64,000 nucleotides of DNA from Providencia alcalifaciens (GTDB taxonomy: Bacteria; Pseudomonadota; Gammaproteobacteria; Enterobacterales; Enterobacteriaceae): the NCBI RefSeq assembly GCF_915403165.1, contig NZ_OU659204.1:310001-374000 (forward strand). The letters are read 5' to 3'. The notes under the pieces are model-generated. The model searched no databases. It was not told where the DNA came from and saw only the letters and a program-made list of their open reading frames with translations. This document shows, in pieces, positions 50,403-60,101 of this stretch. Made by a program: the position numbers and the translations under genes. Each line of letters begins with the position of its first letter. The first letter of the stretch is position 1.

Positions 50403-51412
50403 TGCAAAATCGAAAAGTGACGGCATCGGATGTGGCGGAAGTGGCAGGCGTTTCCCGCTCGTCGGTATCCCGGGCATTTACCGAAGGCGCGAGTATCCAC
50501 CCGAAAAAACAGCAAAAGATTTTAGATGCGGCGAAGCAGTTGGGTTATCAACCTAATTTTTTTGCTCGTACACTGAGTACGCCTAACCAGAAAAAACGTT
50601 CCAATATCGTGGCGATCCTTGTCAGTGATTTATCGAACCCGTATGAATCCTATTTGTTTGAAGCCTTATCCAGCGCATTACAAGGGCACGGAAAACAGCC
50701 GATGTTGTTGAATGTGAAGCAGGCGGGCGACCTTGATGCGGCGATTTTGCAATTATCGGGATACCAAATTGATGGAGTGGTCGCTGTGGTGGGGTCACTG
50801 CCAGCGGAGCATTTTCATCAATGTTTAAAGCTCTCTTTACCGCTAATTACACTGGGGCGCAGTGATGCTGCGGGATTGATCCCTTCAGTACAAACAGATA
50901 ACCAATTAGCCGGTGAAATGGCAGCAAAATATCTATTAAGTTTAGGCTTAACTAAGTTAGGATTTTTGGCAGGGCGTGGAGATGGGCAGGCATCAAATGA
51001 ACGCTATCAAGGCTTTAAAAACCATTTAATGGCAGCGAACTATCCTGAGCCAGCGCGTCTATCAGCGGGGAGTTATCGTTATCAAGCGGGCTTTGGGGCG
51101 GCGTTACAACATCAGCAGCAACTTCAAATGCTGGATGGTTTATTTTGTGCCGCAGATTCTTTGGCGCTGGGGGTAATGGATTGTTGCCAGCAAGCGCTGA
51201 ATATTGCGGTTCCTGAGCAACTTAGGATCGTGGGGTGTGATGATATTCCGATGGCGGGGTGGGAAGGGTATCAACTCACGACATTGGCGCAGCCTGTGGA
51301 TCGCATTGCTCAGCAAGTGATTACCTTGCTTGAAGGCATTTGGGCGCAGTCAGAGAATCAACCGAATCTTATCAAGCTTGAACCTGAGCTGATGGTGCGC
51401 AAAAGTGCATAA
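50399..51412 (+). CDS. LacI-family transcriptional repressor of the ABC operon
   Basis: 337 residues from the ATG at 50399, whose ATGA overlaps the hydrolase stop and which has GGGGGA nine bases upstream; the ATG at 50390 would leave no room for a ribosome binding site. The N-terminal HTH is KVTASDVAEVAGVSRSSVSRAFTEG (residues 5-30), followed by the hinge helix (YQPNFFARTLSTPNQ) and a periplasmic-binding-protein-like effector domain ending VIRK-like MVRKSA. It is the last gene of the operon, so it autoregulates if it binds the palindrome at 45569-45584. The effector is presumably the transported solute. Confidence 0.9.
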   Translation: MMQNRKVTASDVAEVAGVSRSSVSRAFTEGASIHPKKQQKILDAAKQLGYQPNFFARTLSTPNQKKRSNIVAILVSDLSNPYESYLFEALSSALQGHGKQPMLLNVKQAGDLDAAILQLSGYQIDGVVAVVGSLPAEHFHQCLKLSLPLITLGRSDAAGLIPSVQTDNQLAGEMAAKYLLSLGLTKLGFLAGRGDGQASNERYQGFKNHLMAANYPEPARLSAGSYRYQAGFGAALQHQQQLQMLDGLFCAADSLALGVMDCCQQALNIAVPEQLRIVGCDDIPMAGWEGYQLTTLAQPVDRIAQQVITLLEGIWAQSENQPNLIKLEPELMVRKSA

Positions 51413-51435
51413 AAAATGCCTCGAATGAGGCATTT
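51411..51435 (-). terminator. Terminator at the end of mobAB
   Basis: A 9-bp perfect stem (51414-51422 with 51427-51435) has an ATTC loop on the minus strand and is followed there by ATTTTTTAT. It overlaps the stop region of the converging lacI-type gene. Confidence 0.7.
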
Positions 51436-51445
51436 AGAGCGGCAA

Positions 51446-51964
51446 TTACTGGCTTTTCTGCCACCAGGAAACAATATAGTCCGCCACTTGTTCAGGGTTA
51501 TTGATATCCAATTGAGGGACGTCGGTATCAATAATTTCATCGCTGGCAACCGCCACCACATACTCGTCGATTAAGCCGTTTAGCGGTTTACCCACATCGG
51601 ATCGAAACAGCGCGATTTTATCGATGGACTCACTTTTGAATCCTTCCACTAAGATCAGATCTAACGAAGCAGGATCAAAGCGGCTAGCCAGATAGCTCAG
51701 ATCCATTTCATTGCATTCAGGGGTTTCGGTCATTAATGCCCAGCGCTGATTGCTTGCCACTAACGTTTGGTCTGCTCCTGCTTTGCGTAATTCATAACTG
51801 TCTTTGCCCGGCGTATCAATTTCCATATCGTGATGAGTGTGCTTGATTAGGCCCACACGAACATGACGCTGTCTCAGTAAAGGGATAACTTTCTTGAGCA
51901 AAGTTGTTTTCCCGGTGCCACTGTAGGCGGTGATCCCGAGTAGAGGTAACGTGTTCTGGTTCAT
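51446..51964 (-). CDS. mobB: Molybdopterin-guanine dinucleotide biosynthesis adapter MobB
   Basis: A 172-residue P-loop GTPase. Walker A is GYSGTGKTTLL near residue 15; HTHHDMEIDTPGKDSYELRKAGA and DLILVEGFKSE are the family motifs. MobB binds GTP and helps MobA make bis-MGD cofactor for molybdoenzymes. Its ATG overlaps the mobA stop by four bases, so the two are translationally coupled, as in E. coli. Confidence 0.95.
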   Translation of the reverse strand: MNQNTLPLLGITAYSGTGKTTLLKKVIPLLRQRHVRVGLIKHTHHDMEIDTPGKDSYELRKAGADQTLVASNQRWALMTETPECNEMDLSYLASRFDPASLDLILVEGFKSESIDKIALFRSDVGKPLNGLIDEYVVAVASDEIIDTDVPQLDINNPEQVADYIVSWWQKSQ

Positions 51965-52560
51965 GATTTTTTTTGTTGTAACTCCCAGTTACGGCTATCT
52001 TCCGGCGTATTTAAATTAGCAAATGTGCCAGTTTCAGAGGTAAACATGACGCCTTTTGCATCGATTTCACGCATAAATAGCATCAGTTTGCGATCTCCTC
52101 TTGCGAGGTAATCATCCAACGATTTCTGGAGAGACCGATGGAGTAGGGTAAATGTCGGGTGCTCCCGTTCGTTATCGCAGGCGTAGCAGGCAAGGTGCTC
52201 GCCTTTTTCGCGAAACATTTTTTCGGCTAAATCAGTTGGAAATTCGGGAACATCGCAAGGTACAAATAATAGCCAATCGGTGGTGACTTGATGGAGTGCG
52301 GCTTGCATACCGGCTAAGGGGCCCGAAAAATCCGCAGTTAAATCCGTGAAAACAGGCAGCTGGCTTTGTGCATATTCTGCATGATGGCGATTAGCATTGA
52401 TCATCAATTGACCGACTTGCGGTTGCAAACGTTCAATAATGTAGCGGTATAAAGGTTTGTCCAATAAAGGTATTAAACCCTTATCTTGGCCGCCCATGCG
52501 GGTGCCTTTGCCCCCTGCGAGGATAACGCCTGTAATCGACTGACGAAATGACATGTTCAA
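51961..52560 (-). CDS. mobA: Molybdenum cofactor guanylyltransferase MobA
   Basis: A 199-residue nucleotidyltransferase. The signature LAGGKGTRMGGQDKGLIPL is at about residues 15-33; metal-binding FVPCDVPEFP and the C-terminal NLNTPED are present. It transfers GMP from GTP to molybdopterin to form MGD. It is the first gene of mobAB and is divergent from yihD. Confidence 0.96.
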   Translation of the reverse strand: MNMSFRQSITGVILAGGKGTRMGGQDKGLIPLLDKPLYRYIIERLQPQVGQLMINANRHHAEYAQSQLPVFTDLTADFSGPLAGMQAALHQVTTDWLLFVPCDVPEFPTDLAEKMFREKGEHLACYACDNEREHPTFTLLHRSLQKSLDDYLARGDRKLMLFMREIDAKGVMFTSETGTFANLNTPEDSRNWELQQKKS

Positions 52561-52695
52561 TATCTCTGAAAATCTTAGCGAAAATGTTTTAACGAACTTA
52601 AGTAGTTTTTTGAGTATAGTAACAGCTAAAATCTATTCTATTTTCCTATAAAATCAATGAATATTAATACAAGAAACGGTTAAACTTTACTTAGA

Positions 52696-52727
52696 TTGAC
52701 AACTGTTCCCTTTTTCTCTTGTAGGAT
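52696..52727 (+). promoter_or_regulatory. Candidate yihD-srkA-dsbA promoter
   Basis: A consensus -35, TTGACA, is at 52696-52701. The -10 is weaker: TTGTAG at 17-bp spacing or TAGGAT at 20 bp. It lies about 45 bp before the yihD ATG. Confidence 0.4.
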
Positions 52728-52768
52728 TATTGGTAACTTGTATCGAATATTCGTGATAAGGAATAAAC

Positions 52769-53038
52769 ATGAAATGCCATCGTTTAAATGAAGTCATCGA
52801 ACTTCTGCATCCAGTATGGAAGGACAATTCAGATTTAAATTTAGTGCAATTACTGCAAAAACTGGCAGATGAAGCGGGTTTTAAAGGCAGTTTATCTGAA
52901 CTGACAGACGACGTATTAATTTATCATCTAAAAATGCGTGGCACCGACAGTAATACGGTGATCCCCGGTATTCAAAAAGATTACGAAGATGATTTTAAAA
53001 CGGCCATCCTACGTGCTCGTGGCATCATAAAAGATTAA
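52769..53038 (+). CDS. yihD: YihD, DUF1040 protein
   Basis: An 89-residue small cytosolic protein of the DUF1040 family, the same length as E. coli YihD. It starts [20 protein letters not shown] and contains [22 protein letters not shown] lies before the ATG. srkA begins at the base after its stop codon, and dsbA follows, as in E. coli. The function is not known. Confidence 0.93.
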   Translation: MKCHRLNEVIELLHPVWKDNSDLNLVQLLQKLADEAGFKGSLSELTDDVLIYHLKMRGTDSNTVIPGIQKDYEDDFKTAILRARGIIKD

Positions 53039-54040
53039 ATGAACATGGATTTAACAGAACAATCGAGCTTCCATTTTAGTGGGATCTCCCCTGATTTAAT
53101 TCTTGATGCGCTGATGGAAGCGGGGATTTACCCTGAATCAGGGCTGACAGAGCTTAACAGCTATGAAAATCGCGTTTACCAATTTCAGGATGAAAACCGC
53201 CAACGCTATGTGGTGAAATTTTACCGTCCTGAGCGCTGGAACCGTTCTCAAATTCAAGAAGAGCATGATTTTACCCTTGAGCTACAAGATGAAGGTTTAT
53301 CGGTGGCTGCGCCTTTAGAATTTGCCGGACAAACGGTATTAGAGTTTGGTGGGTTTATGTTTGCACTCTTTCCGAGTATCGGAGGGCGTCAATATGAAAC
53401 GGATAACTTATTCCAGCTTGAGGGTGTCGGTCACTTATTAGGGCGTGTGCATCAAATTGGTAAACAGCGAAACTTTGCATTTCGTCCGACTCTTGGTGTG
53501 GAAGAGTACCTTGAGCAACCGAGAAATATTATCGCCGCCAGTTCATTAATTACTGAACGTGATAAAGCACCATTGATAGATTCACTGGATAAGTTGATTA
53601 CCCAAGTTAAAGCCCTGTGGCCTGCTCCGCAATCTTTTATTCGCCTACAAGGGGATTGCCATCCCGGCAATATTTTGTGGCGTGATGAAGCTTGGCTGGT
53701 GGATTTTGACGATGCACGCAATGGTCCTGCGGTGCAAGATTTATGGATGTTGCTTAATGGTTCGCGCCAAGAGCAAATTGTCCAACTGGATACGTTATTA
53801 GAAGCGTATAACGAGTTTTGTGATTTTGATGTACGTGAGTTAAAGCTGATTGAACCGCTACGTGCGATGCGAATGGTGCATTATTTAGGATGGATCCTTC
53901 GTCGCTGGCAAGATCCCGCTTTCCCGAAAGCATTTTCTTGGATCCAATCTGCTGATTTTTGGCAAAAACAATCTATCGAGTTTGCACAGCAAACTGAGCG
54001 GTTGTTAGATGCTCCTTTGCAATTGAACCCGCAATATTAA
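53039..54040 (+). CDS. srkA: Stress response kinase SrkA (YihE)
   Basis: A 333-residue protein kinase with the aminoglycoside-phosphotransferase-like fold (E. coli SrkA about 328). Visible motifs are YVVKFYRPERWNRSQIQEEH (ATP-site lysine), the catalytic loop QGDCHPGNILW and metal-binding LVDFDDARNGPAVQDLWML. It phosphorylates Ser/Thr and counteracts MazEF-related and envelope-stress death in E. coli, where Cpx controls the srkA-dsbA operon. dsbA follows after 33 bp. Confidence 0.94.
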   Translation: MNMDLTEQSSFHFSGISPDLILDALMEAGIYPESGLTELNSYENRVYQFQDENRQRYVVKFYRPERWNRSQIQEEHDFTLELQDEGLSVAAPLEFAGQTVLEFGGFMFALFPSIGGRQYETDNLFQLEGVGHLLGRVHQIGKQRNFAFRPTLGVEEYLEQPRNIIAASSLITERDKAPLIDSLDKLITQVKALWPAPQSFIRLQGDCHPGNILWRDEAWLVDFDDARNGPAVQDLWMLLNGSRQEQIVQLDTLLEAYNEFCDFDVRELKLIEPLRAMRMVHYLGWILRRWQDPAFPKAFSWIQSADFWQKQSIEFAQQTERLLDAPLQLNPQY

Positions 54041-54073
54041 TATTTAAGACTGTGTTTTTGGAGAAAGTTTTCT

Positions 54074-54697
54074 ATGAAAAAAATCATGTTGGCTTTGATT
54101 GGTATCGCCATGTCTTTTGGTGCTGCAGCAGCAAATTATTCAGAAGGTAAAGAGTACACGGATGTTAAGCCTCCGGTACAAGACTTACCGCAAGTTTTGG
54201 AGTTTTTCTCATTCTACTGCCCACACTGTTATCAGTTTGAAAGTATCTACAAAGTGCCACAAACGGTTGAGAAAAATCTGCCGGAAGGTGTCACTAAAGC
54301 GCGTTATCACGTTGATTTCTTAGGCCCTCTAGGGGCTCAAATGACTCAGGCGTGGGCTGTGGCGATGGTGCTGAAAGTTGAAGATAAAGTGACGCCAATT
54401 CTGTTTGAAGGCATTCAGAAAACCCAAACTATCAATACCCCTGCGGATATCCGTAATGCGTTTATTAAAGCGGGCGTAACGGGTGAAGAATACGATGCAG
54501 CGCTAAATAGTTTTGTCGTGAAATCGTTAGTTGCTAAGCAACAAAATGCCGCACAAGATTTAAAACTGCGTGGCGTGCCAGCGTTATTCGTCGATGGTAA
54601 ATATCAAATCCGCAATAACGGAATTTCTGTCGATAATGCAGACGATTATGCTAAAGAATACTCAAAAGTTGTGAACTTCTTAGTCAGTAAAAAATAA
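54074..54697 (+). CDS. dsbA: Periplasmic thiol:disulfide oxidoreductase DsbA
   Basis: A 207-residue protein with a signal peptide cleaved near GAAAANY (about residue 20). The thioredoxin fold carries the active site CPHC in FSFYCPHCYQFE, with a helical insert and the cis-Pro loop RGVPALFVDG. It introduces disulfides into exported proteins and is reoxidised by DsbB. It is co-transcribed with yihD-srkA, followed by a strong terminator. Confidence 0.97.
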   Translation: MKKIMLALIGIAMSFGAAAANYSEGKEYTDVKPPVQDLPQVLEFFSFYCPHCYQFESIYKVPQTVEKNLPEGVTKARYHVDFLGPLGAQMTQAWAVAMVLKVEDKVTPILFEGIQKTQTINTPADIRNAFIKAGVTGEEYDAALNSFVVKSLVAKQQNAAQDLKLRGVPALFVDGKYQIRNNGISVDNADDYAKEYSKVVNFLVSKK

Positions 54698-54703
54698 TCA
54701 GTG

Positions 54704-54735
54704 AAGATAGCGGCAATTTGCCGCTATCTTTTTAT
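54704..54735 (+). terminator. Terminator after dsbA
   Basis: A 12-bp perfect stem (54704-54715 with 54719-54730) is centred on GATAGCGGCA and followed by TTTTATTT. Confidence 0.85.
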
Positions 54736-55026
54736 TTGCTGATTGTCCGTTATCAATATCCACAATTCGACCATCCCCCCTGATTTGCGACAAATCAAAG
54801 CTTTGTTAGCTAACTTATTGATTTTATTTTGTTGTTTTCTTCTTGCGATTTTCTTACTCATTGAATCCGTTAGATAAGTGAATTTTACTCACAAAGTTAT
54901 CCACAGGATGTTATCGCGTAAAAAATGGGATAACTCGGCGGGAAATTGAATCTCAAGGTGTATCTAAAGCCACAATGTGGCATCCTATCCCCCATTCATT
55001 CCCGATAAAAAAGATGATGACAGATT
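54736..55026 (+). other. polA leader region with a consensus DnaA box
   Basis: 291 bp before polA. TTATCCACA at 54897-54905 matches the strongest DnaA-box sequence. Otherwise it is A/T-rich, with a weak inverted repeat GGGATAACTC. A second DnaA-like site is not evident. Regulation of polA by DnaA is speculation. Confidence 0.45.
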
Positions 55027-57831
55027 ATGGCTCAGATTGCTGAAAATCCCCTTATTTTGGTAGATGGCTCTTCCTACCTGTACCGTGCTTATCATGCATT
55101 CCCTCCATTGACCAACAGCGCCGGTGAACCTACCGGAGCGATGTATGGCGTGTTGAATATGCTGCGTAGCCTAATCATGCAATATACCCCGAGTCATGTG
55201 GCGGTTGTCTTTGATGCCAAGGGAAAAACGTTCCGTGATGAACTGTTTGAAAGCTACAAATCCCATCGCCCGCCAATGCCGGACGATCTGCGTGCTCAAA
55301 TCGCACCATTGCATGAGATGGTAGAAGCCATGGGGCTGCCGCTGCTAGTGGTACCTGGTGTGGAAGCGGATGACGTCATCGGTACGTTGGCGCGTGAAGC
55401 CAGCAGCAAAGGGATGTCAGTGCTGATCAGTACAGGTGATAAAGATATGGCGCAGTTGGTGGAGCCGAATATCACCCTGATCAACACGATGACCAACACC
55501 ATTCTAGGCCCTGAAGAAGTGGAAGCGAAGTATGGGGTTCCACCAAGTCTCATTATCGACTTTTTAGCCTTAATGGGTGACTCATCGGATAATATTCCAG
55601 GGGTGCCGGGTGTCGGTGAAAAAACGGCATTAGCGTTATTGCAAGGTATTGGTAGCTTAGATGACATCTATAAAAACTTAGATGCGATTGCCCCACTCGG
55701 TTTCCGTGGCTCTAAGACCCTAGCGCCAAAAATGGAAGAGAACCGCGAACTCGCACTTTTATCTTACCAATTAGCGACGATTAAGACAGATGTTGAGCTA
55801 GAAAAACCGTGTGAAGAACTCAAAGTGACGGAACTGGATGCGGATAAACTTCATTCGCTGTTTAGCCGTTATGAATTTAAACGCTGGTTGGCCGATGTGG
55901 AAAATGGTAGCTGGATGGACGGCAAAGGGGTTAAACCTGCCAAAGCCGCAGAAAGTTACCGCGCACCAGAAAGCCAACCTGCGGCAAAATCTAAGCCAGC
56001 AGTCCCAACGCTATGTGCTGAAAATTACCAAACAATTCTCGATAAAGAACAGTTAGATAGCTGGGTGAAAAAACTCAGCGAAGCCACGCTGTTTGCCTTT
56101 GATACAGAAACTGACAGCCTTGATACTCAAGAAGCGCGTTTAGTGGGTATGTCTTTTGCCATCGAAGCTGGCCATGCTGCGTATTTACCTATTGGACATG
56201 ACTATCTTGATGCGCCAGACCAGTTGCCTTTAAAAGATGTTTTGGCAGCCATGAAGCCTATCTTAGAAAATGAGAAAATCGGTAAAATTGGTCAGAACCT
56301 AAAATACGATGCGGAAGTGTTATTAAATTACGATATTTCGCTAAAAGGCATCGCGTTTGACACTATGTTGGAATCTTATGTGTTGAACAGTGTGGCAGGT
56401 ATGGGGCGTCATGATATGGACAGCCTTGCAGATCGCCATCTCAACCATAAAACTGTGAGTTTTGAAGAGATAGCGGGTAAAGGTAAAAAGCAGTTAACCT
56501 TTAACCAAATTGCATTGGAACAAGCGGCAAACTATGCGGCGGAAGATGCGGATGTGACATTGTTACTGCATCAAGCGCTGTATCCGCAACTGGAAGCAGA
56601 GCCAAAATTAGCTCACGTTTTCCAAAATATCGAAATGCCGTTGGTACCAGTGTTGGTGCGTATGGAGCGCAAAGGGGTGCTGATTGATGCGGCGGCATTA
56701 GGGGCGCAGTCTCAGGTGATCACCGCACGTTTAGCGGAGCTGGAAAAACAGGCGTTTGAGTTAGCGGGTGAAGAGTTCAATTTGGCATCTCCGAAACAGT
56801 TGCAGACGATTTTATTCGAAAAGCTGCAATTACCAGTTATCAAGAAAACGCCAAGTGGCGCAGCTTCAACCAACGAAGAAGTGCTTGAAGAGTTGGCATT
56901 AAACCATGCATTACCAAAGTTACTGTTAGAGCATCGTAGCTTAGCGAAGCTAAAATCCACCTATACAGATAAGCTGCCGCTGATGATTAATCCAAAAACT
57001 CATCGTGTGCATACCTCTTATCACCAAGCAGTAACAGCGACGGGGCGTTTGTCTTCCCGTGACCCTAACTTGCAAAATATTCCGGTGCGTACTGAAGAAG
57101 GTCGCCGTATCCGCCAAGCGTTCGTGGCGCGCGATGGCTACAAAGTGATGGCGGCGGACTATTCGCAAATTGAATTGCGTATTATGGCGCACCTTTCCCA
57201 AGATAAAGGCTTATTGACGGCGTTTGCGGAAGGGAAAGATATCCATAGAGCCACCGCAGCCGAAGTGTTTGGGGTTCCATTAGAGGAAGTCACCAGCGAC
57301 CAACGCCGTAGTGCAAAAGCGATTAACTTCGGTTTGATTTATGGCATGAGTGCATTTGGTTTGGCTCGCCAGTTAGGGATCCCACGCGGGGAAGCGCAGC
57401 GTTATATGGATCTCTACTTTGAGCGTTATCCAGGTGTATTGCGTTATATGGAAAATACCCGTCTGCAAGCGTCTGAACAAGGTTATGTTGAGACATTAGA
57501 AGGCCGTAGATTGTATCTTGCAGATATTAAATCCAGCAATGGTATGCGCCGTAAAGCGGCTGAACGCGAAGCGATCAACGCCCCAATGCAAGGTACTGCT
57601 GCCGACATCATCAAAAAAGCGATGATAGCGGTAGATAACTGGCTCGAAACCGAAAAACCAGATGCAGATATGCTTATGCAGGTGCACGATGAACTGGTGT
57701 TTGAAGTCAAAGAGTCCGAGCTAGAGAAGGTGCAAGCGAAGGTTCAGACGCTGATGGAGCAGAGTATGACGCTGGATGTTCCCCTAAAGGTGGAAGTCGG
57801 TGTTGGCTCGAACTGGGACGAAGCCCACTAA
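55027..57831 (+). CDS. polA: DNA polymerase I
   Basis: A 934-residue family A polymerase (E. coli 928) with all three activities visible. The N-terminal 5' nuclease (1-about 290) begins [15 protein letters not shown] and has [12 protein letters not shown] and GDKDMAQLV. The 3'-5' exonuclease domain carries the catalytic DxE in [11 protein letters not shown]. The polymerase domain has motif A DYSQIELR, motif [22 protein letters not shown] and motif [10 protein letters not shown]. It fills gaps in repair and removes Okazaki RNA primers. An ERIC-like element begins right after the stop codon. Confidence 0.98.
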   Translation: MAQIAENPLILVDGSSYLYRAYHAFPPLTNSAGEPTGAMYGVLNMLRSLIMQYTPSHVAVVFDAKGKTFRDELFESYKSHRPPMPDDLRAQIAPLHEMVEAMGLPLLVVPGVEADDVIGTLAREASSKGMSVLISTGDKDMAQLVEPNITLINTMTNTILGPEEVEAKYGVPPSLIIDFLALMGDSSDNIPGVPGVGEKTALALLQGIGSLDDIYKNLDAIAPLGFRGSKTLAPKMEENRELALLSYQLATIKTDVELEKPCEELKVTELDADKLHSLFSRYEFKRWLADVENGSWMDGKGVKPAKAAESYRAPESQPAAKSKPAVPTLCAENYQTILDKEQLDSWVKKLSEATLFAFDTETDSLDTQEARLVGMSFAIEAGHAAYLPIGHDYLDAPDQLPLKDVLAAMKPILENEKIGKIGQNLKYDAEVLLNYDISLKGIAFDTMLESYVLNSVAGMGRHDMDSLADRHLNHKTVSFEEIAGKGKKQLTFNQIALEQAANYAAEDADVTLLLHQALYPQLEAEPKLAHVFQNIEMPLVPVLVRMERKGVLIDAAALGAQSQVITARLAELEKQAFELAGEEFNLASPKQLQTILFEKLQLPVIKKTPSGAASTNEEVLEELALNHALPKLLLEHRSLAKLKSTYTDKLPLMINPKTHRVHTSYHQAVTATGRLSSRDPNLQNIPVRTEEGRRIRQAFVARDGYKVMAADYSQIELRIMAHLSQDKGLLTAFAEGKDIHRATAAEVFGVPLEEVTSDQRRSAKAINFGLIYGMSAFGLARQLGIPRGEAQRYMDLYFERYPGVLRYMENTRLQASEQGYVETLEGRRLYLADIKSSNGMRRKAAEREAINAPMQGTAADIIKKAMIAVDNWLETEKPDADMLMQVHDELVFEVKESELEKVQAKVQTLMEQSMTLDVPLKVEVGVGSNWDEAH

Positions 57832-57964
57832 TACTCGTCTACTCGTCATATTTCGGGCTGTAGGGGTGTTGGCTGCACTCGGCCACCCTAGTCACATACT
57901 TGTGTATGCTCCTAGGGATATCCTCATTTGCCGCCTACCTACAGCCGCGAACTATTTAGAGTAT
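57832..57964. repeat. ERIC (IRU) intergenic repeat
   Basis: A palindromic element of about 125 bp begins with ACTCGTCATATTTCGGGCTG and has the diagnostic core CCCTAGTCACATACTTGTG followed by TATGCTCCTAGGGAT, then TTGCCGCC and TATTTAGAGTAT. It matches the enterobacterial ERIC consensus with scattered changes. It abuts the polA stop; an 8-bp direct repeat TACTCGTC (57832-57839 and 57840-57847) marks its left edge. Confidence 0.85.
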
Positions 57965-58375
57965 TGGATGGGTAAGAGATAAAGAGAAAAACTCTTAGTA
58001 AAACCTAAAAGAAAAAGACAAGAGCAAAAGCTAAGAGTTAAGCAGAAGATAATGTAAGGCACCCCAAAGGTTGGCAACAATGTTTGGGGTGTTTTTTTAT
58101 GTTTAGAATATTTTTTATAGTGGTATTTACGCAGCTAATTGGAGGCGTGTTATTCCCTTTAAATTGCACATAATTCATGGGTAAAACACTGAATTTTAAA
58201 TATATCGTTGGGATGGGGAATGGCGTTATTATGCGACTTAGATCTCATAAATATGTAGTAAAAATACGTTTTTAACGAATTATTAGGCAATAAATAGGGC
58301 TGAATCGTAGTAAGCTTTGAAAAAAAACTACAAAAATCCTTTTTTTCGGGCGGAAAATAAAGTACATTATTAGGC
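57965..58375 (+). other. Intergenic region from ERIC to spf
   Basis: About 410 bp with no gene. It holds an A-rich polA 3' region, the polA terminator at 58060-58098, then the spf promoter region. A CRP site was not identified by eye. Confidence 0.45.
58060..58098 (+). terminator. Terminator after polA/ERIC
   Basis: CACCCCAAA (58060-58068) pairs with TTTGGGGTG (58083-58091) and is followed by TTTTTTTA. It is about 230 bp after the polA stop, so the ERIC element would be part of the polA mRNA 3' end. Confidence 0.8.
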
Positions 58376-58485
58376 GTAGGGTACAGAGGTAAGATGTTCT
58401 ATCTTTCAGACCTTTTACTTCACGTAATCGGATTTAGCTGAATATTAGCTGCTCCAGTCAAGTTTTTGACTGGAGCATTTTTTTT
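58376..58485 (+). ncRNA. spf: Spot 42 small RNA
   Basis: About 110 nt starting GTAGGGTACAGAGGTAAGAT and continuing nearly identical to E. coli Spot 42 through GGATTTAGCTGAATAT. The terminator stem is GCTCCAGTCA/TGACTGGAGC with a U-tract; it differs from the E. coli stem as recalled by a paired, compensatory change. Spot 42 is an Hfq-dependent RNA, repressed by CRP-cAMP, that discoordinates galETKM and represses sugar-use genes. It sits between polA and engB, as in E. coli. Confidence 0.95.
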
Positions 58486-58553
58486 GCATAAATTCTGATG
58501 CGCTAACGGCATAGACCGTTGTACGCCACATGGGCGCACAAGGAATGAAAAGA

Positions 58554-59174
58554 TTATTCTGCGGCGTTATTGTACCAACTGTCGAGTTTGATACGTAATT
58601 TATCGATACCCATTTTTTTCAGAGCAGAGAAATATTCCACTTCAATATCGCCTTCCGCTGATAATGGCGCTAATGCTTGGCGAACTTCCATTAACTGTTT
58701 CTTTCTTGCGCCTGACGCGAGCTTATCCGCTTTGGTCAGTAGAACAAGAACAGGAATACTCATGGCGACTGACCATTCGATCATCTGCATATCGAGGTCT
58801 TTTAATGGATGACGGATATCCATCAAAATCACTAACCCTTTGATACATTCTCTTTTCTGTAAATATTCACCGAGAGCTTGCTGCCATTTGCGCTTCATCT
58901 CTTCAGGTACTTCGGCATAACCGTAGCCTGGAAGGTCAACTAGGCGAATGCCCTCTTCAACTTCAAATAGGTTGATAAGCTGAGTTCTTCCCGGTGTTTT
59001 ACTGGTTCGCGCTAAGCTTTTTTGCTGTGTTAATGCATTTAATGCACTGGATTTGCCCGCGTTAGATCGGCCAGCAAACGCCACCTCAATGCCCGTATCT
59101 TTTGGTAGATGACGGATATCGGGGGCACTGATGACAAATTTTGTCATGTGGTAGTTGTGGTTTTTAATTGCCAT
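58554..59174 (-). CDS. engB: Ribosome biogenesis GTPase EngB (YsxC/YihA)
   Basis: A 206-residue TRAFAC GTPase. G1 is [11 protein letters not shown] (about 35-45), G3 is [11 protein letters not shown]4 is LTKADK, and the G5 region is SALKKMG. It is essential for 50S subunit maturation and cell division in E. coli. It converges on spf from the right. The sequence upstream does not contain a recognisable CsrC RNA, which lies next to yihA in E. coli. Confidence 0.95.
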   Translation of the reverse strand: MAIKNHNYHMTKFVISAPDIRHLPKDTGIEVAFAGRSNAGKSSALNALTQQKSLARTSKTPGRTQLINLFEVEEGIRLVDLPGYGYAEVPEEMKRKWQQALGEYLQKRECIKGLVILMDIRHPLKDLDMQMIEWSVAMSIPVLVLLTKADKLASGARKKQLMEVRQALAPLSAEGDIEVEYFSALKKMGIDKLRIKLDSWYNNAAE

Positions 59175-59441
59175 TGGTGGTTCTCCCTGAGTAGCCTCAA
59201 AAGGCTGGGGGATTATAGCGACTCAATAGCATACAAACAACAAAAGGGGGATATTTGGTGTGATATCTATTTGAGAATGGCATTATGTGAAGGCTTTTTC
59301 ATTAAATTACTCTACAATTGATTTAATTCAGCAAAATTTAACTATTTGGCGTAAATATAGGTAAATCTTTAGTAATTACTCCCGCTTCGCTCTAGAATTG
59401 GGCATTAATATGTTTTTGGGTATTAACAAAAGGGATCTTGA

Positions 59442-60014
59442 ATGTTGAAACGAATTTTTGTGCCATTATTGGCAATCTGTGCAATGAGCACAACTTCTCT
59501 TGCATTAGCCGCGGGTGAAACTTACGTTAAATTAGTCACCTCCGCAGGTAATATTGAATTAGAACTCAATAGTAAAAAAGCCCCTGTTAGTACTGAAAAC
59601 TTCCTGCAATATGTTAATGAAGGTTATTACAATGGTACAACCTTCCACCGTGTTATTCCTGGATTTATGATCCAAGGTGGCGGTTTTAATAAAGAATTGC
59701 AGCAAAAACAAACTCGTGCACCAATCGCTAATGAAGCTGATAATGGATTACGTAATTTACGTGGCACTATTTCAATGGCTCGTAGCGCAAATAAAGACAG
59801 TGCAACTAGCCAATTCTTTATTAATGTCGCTGATAATGCGTTTTTAGATCACGGTCAACGTGATTTCGGCTATGCGGTATTTGGTAAAGTCGTTAAAGGA
59901 ATGGATGTTGCAGACAAAATTTCTAAAGTGAAAACAGAGAACGTAGGCCCATATCAAAATGTTCCTGTTGAACCTATTACGATTATTTCCGCGGAAGTGA
60001 TTAAAAAGCCTTAA
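59442..60014 (+). CDS. ppiA: Periplasmic peptidyl-prolyl cis-trans isomerase A
   Basis: A 190-residue cyclophilin with a signal peptide cleaved near ALAAGET (about residue 24). Catalytic motifs are [15 protein letters not shown] (Arg), [16 protein letters not shown] (Gln/Phe region) and [18 protein letters not shown]. It accelerates prolyl isomerisation during periplasmic protein folding. In E. coli the next genes are yhfG, fic and pabA; here only an antitoxin gene lies between ppiA and pabA. Confidence 0.95.
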   Translation: MLKRIFVPLLAICAMSTTSLALAAGETYVKLVTSAGNIELELNSKKAPVSTENFLQYVNEGYYNGTTFHRVIPGFMIQGGGFNKELQQKQTRAPIANEADNGLRNLRGTISMARSANKDSATSQFFINVADNAFLDHGQRDFGYAVFGKVVKGMDVADKISKVKTENVGPYQNVPVEPITIISAEVIKKP

Positions 60015-60101
60015 TATCATTTCTAATGAAGAGGGTGGTTTATTGCAATCATCCTCTTATCTACAAAGCCTTTCTTTGCATTTTTTCTTACACTCTTTCC
60101 A

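Noticed and set aside
59175..59441. CsrC regulatory RNA upstream of engB
   Set aside because: E. coli csrC lies next to yihA, but this region lacks the repeated GGA hairpins expected of a CsrA-binding RNA.
60029..60058. Terminator after ppiA
   Set aside because: A 9-bp stem with one wobble is present but has no U-tract; termination there cannot be supported.
60026..60101. StbE/RelE toxin partner of the orphan antitoxin
   Set aside because: The space before ppiA is too short, and no toxin-like frame is found on either strand in the surrounding gap.
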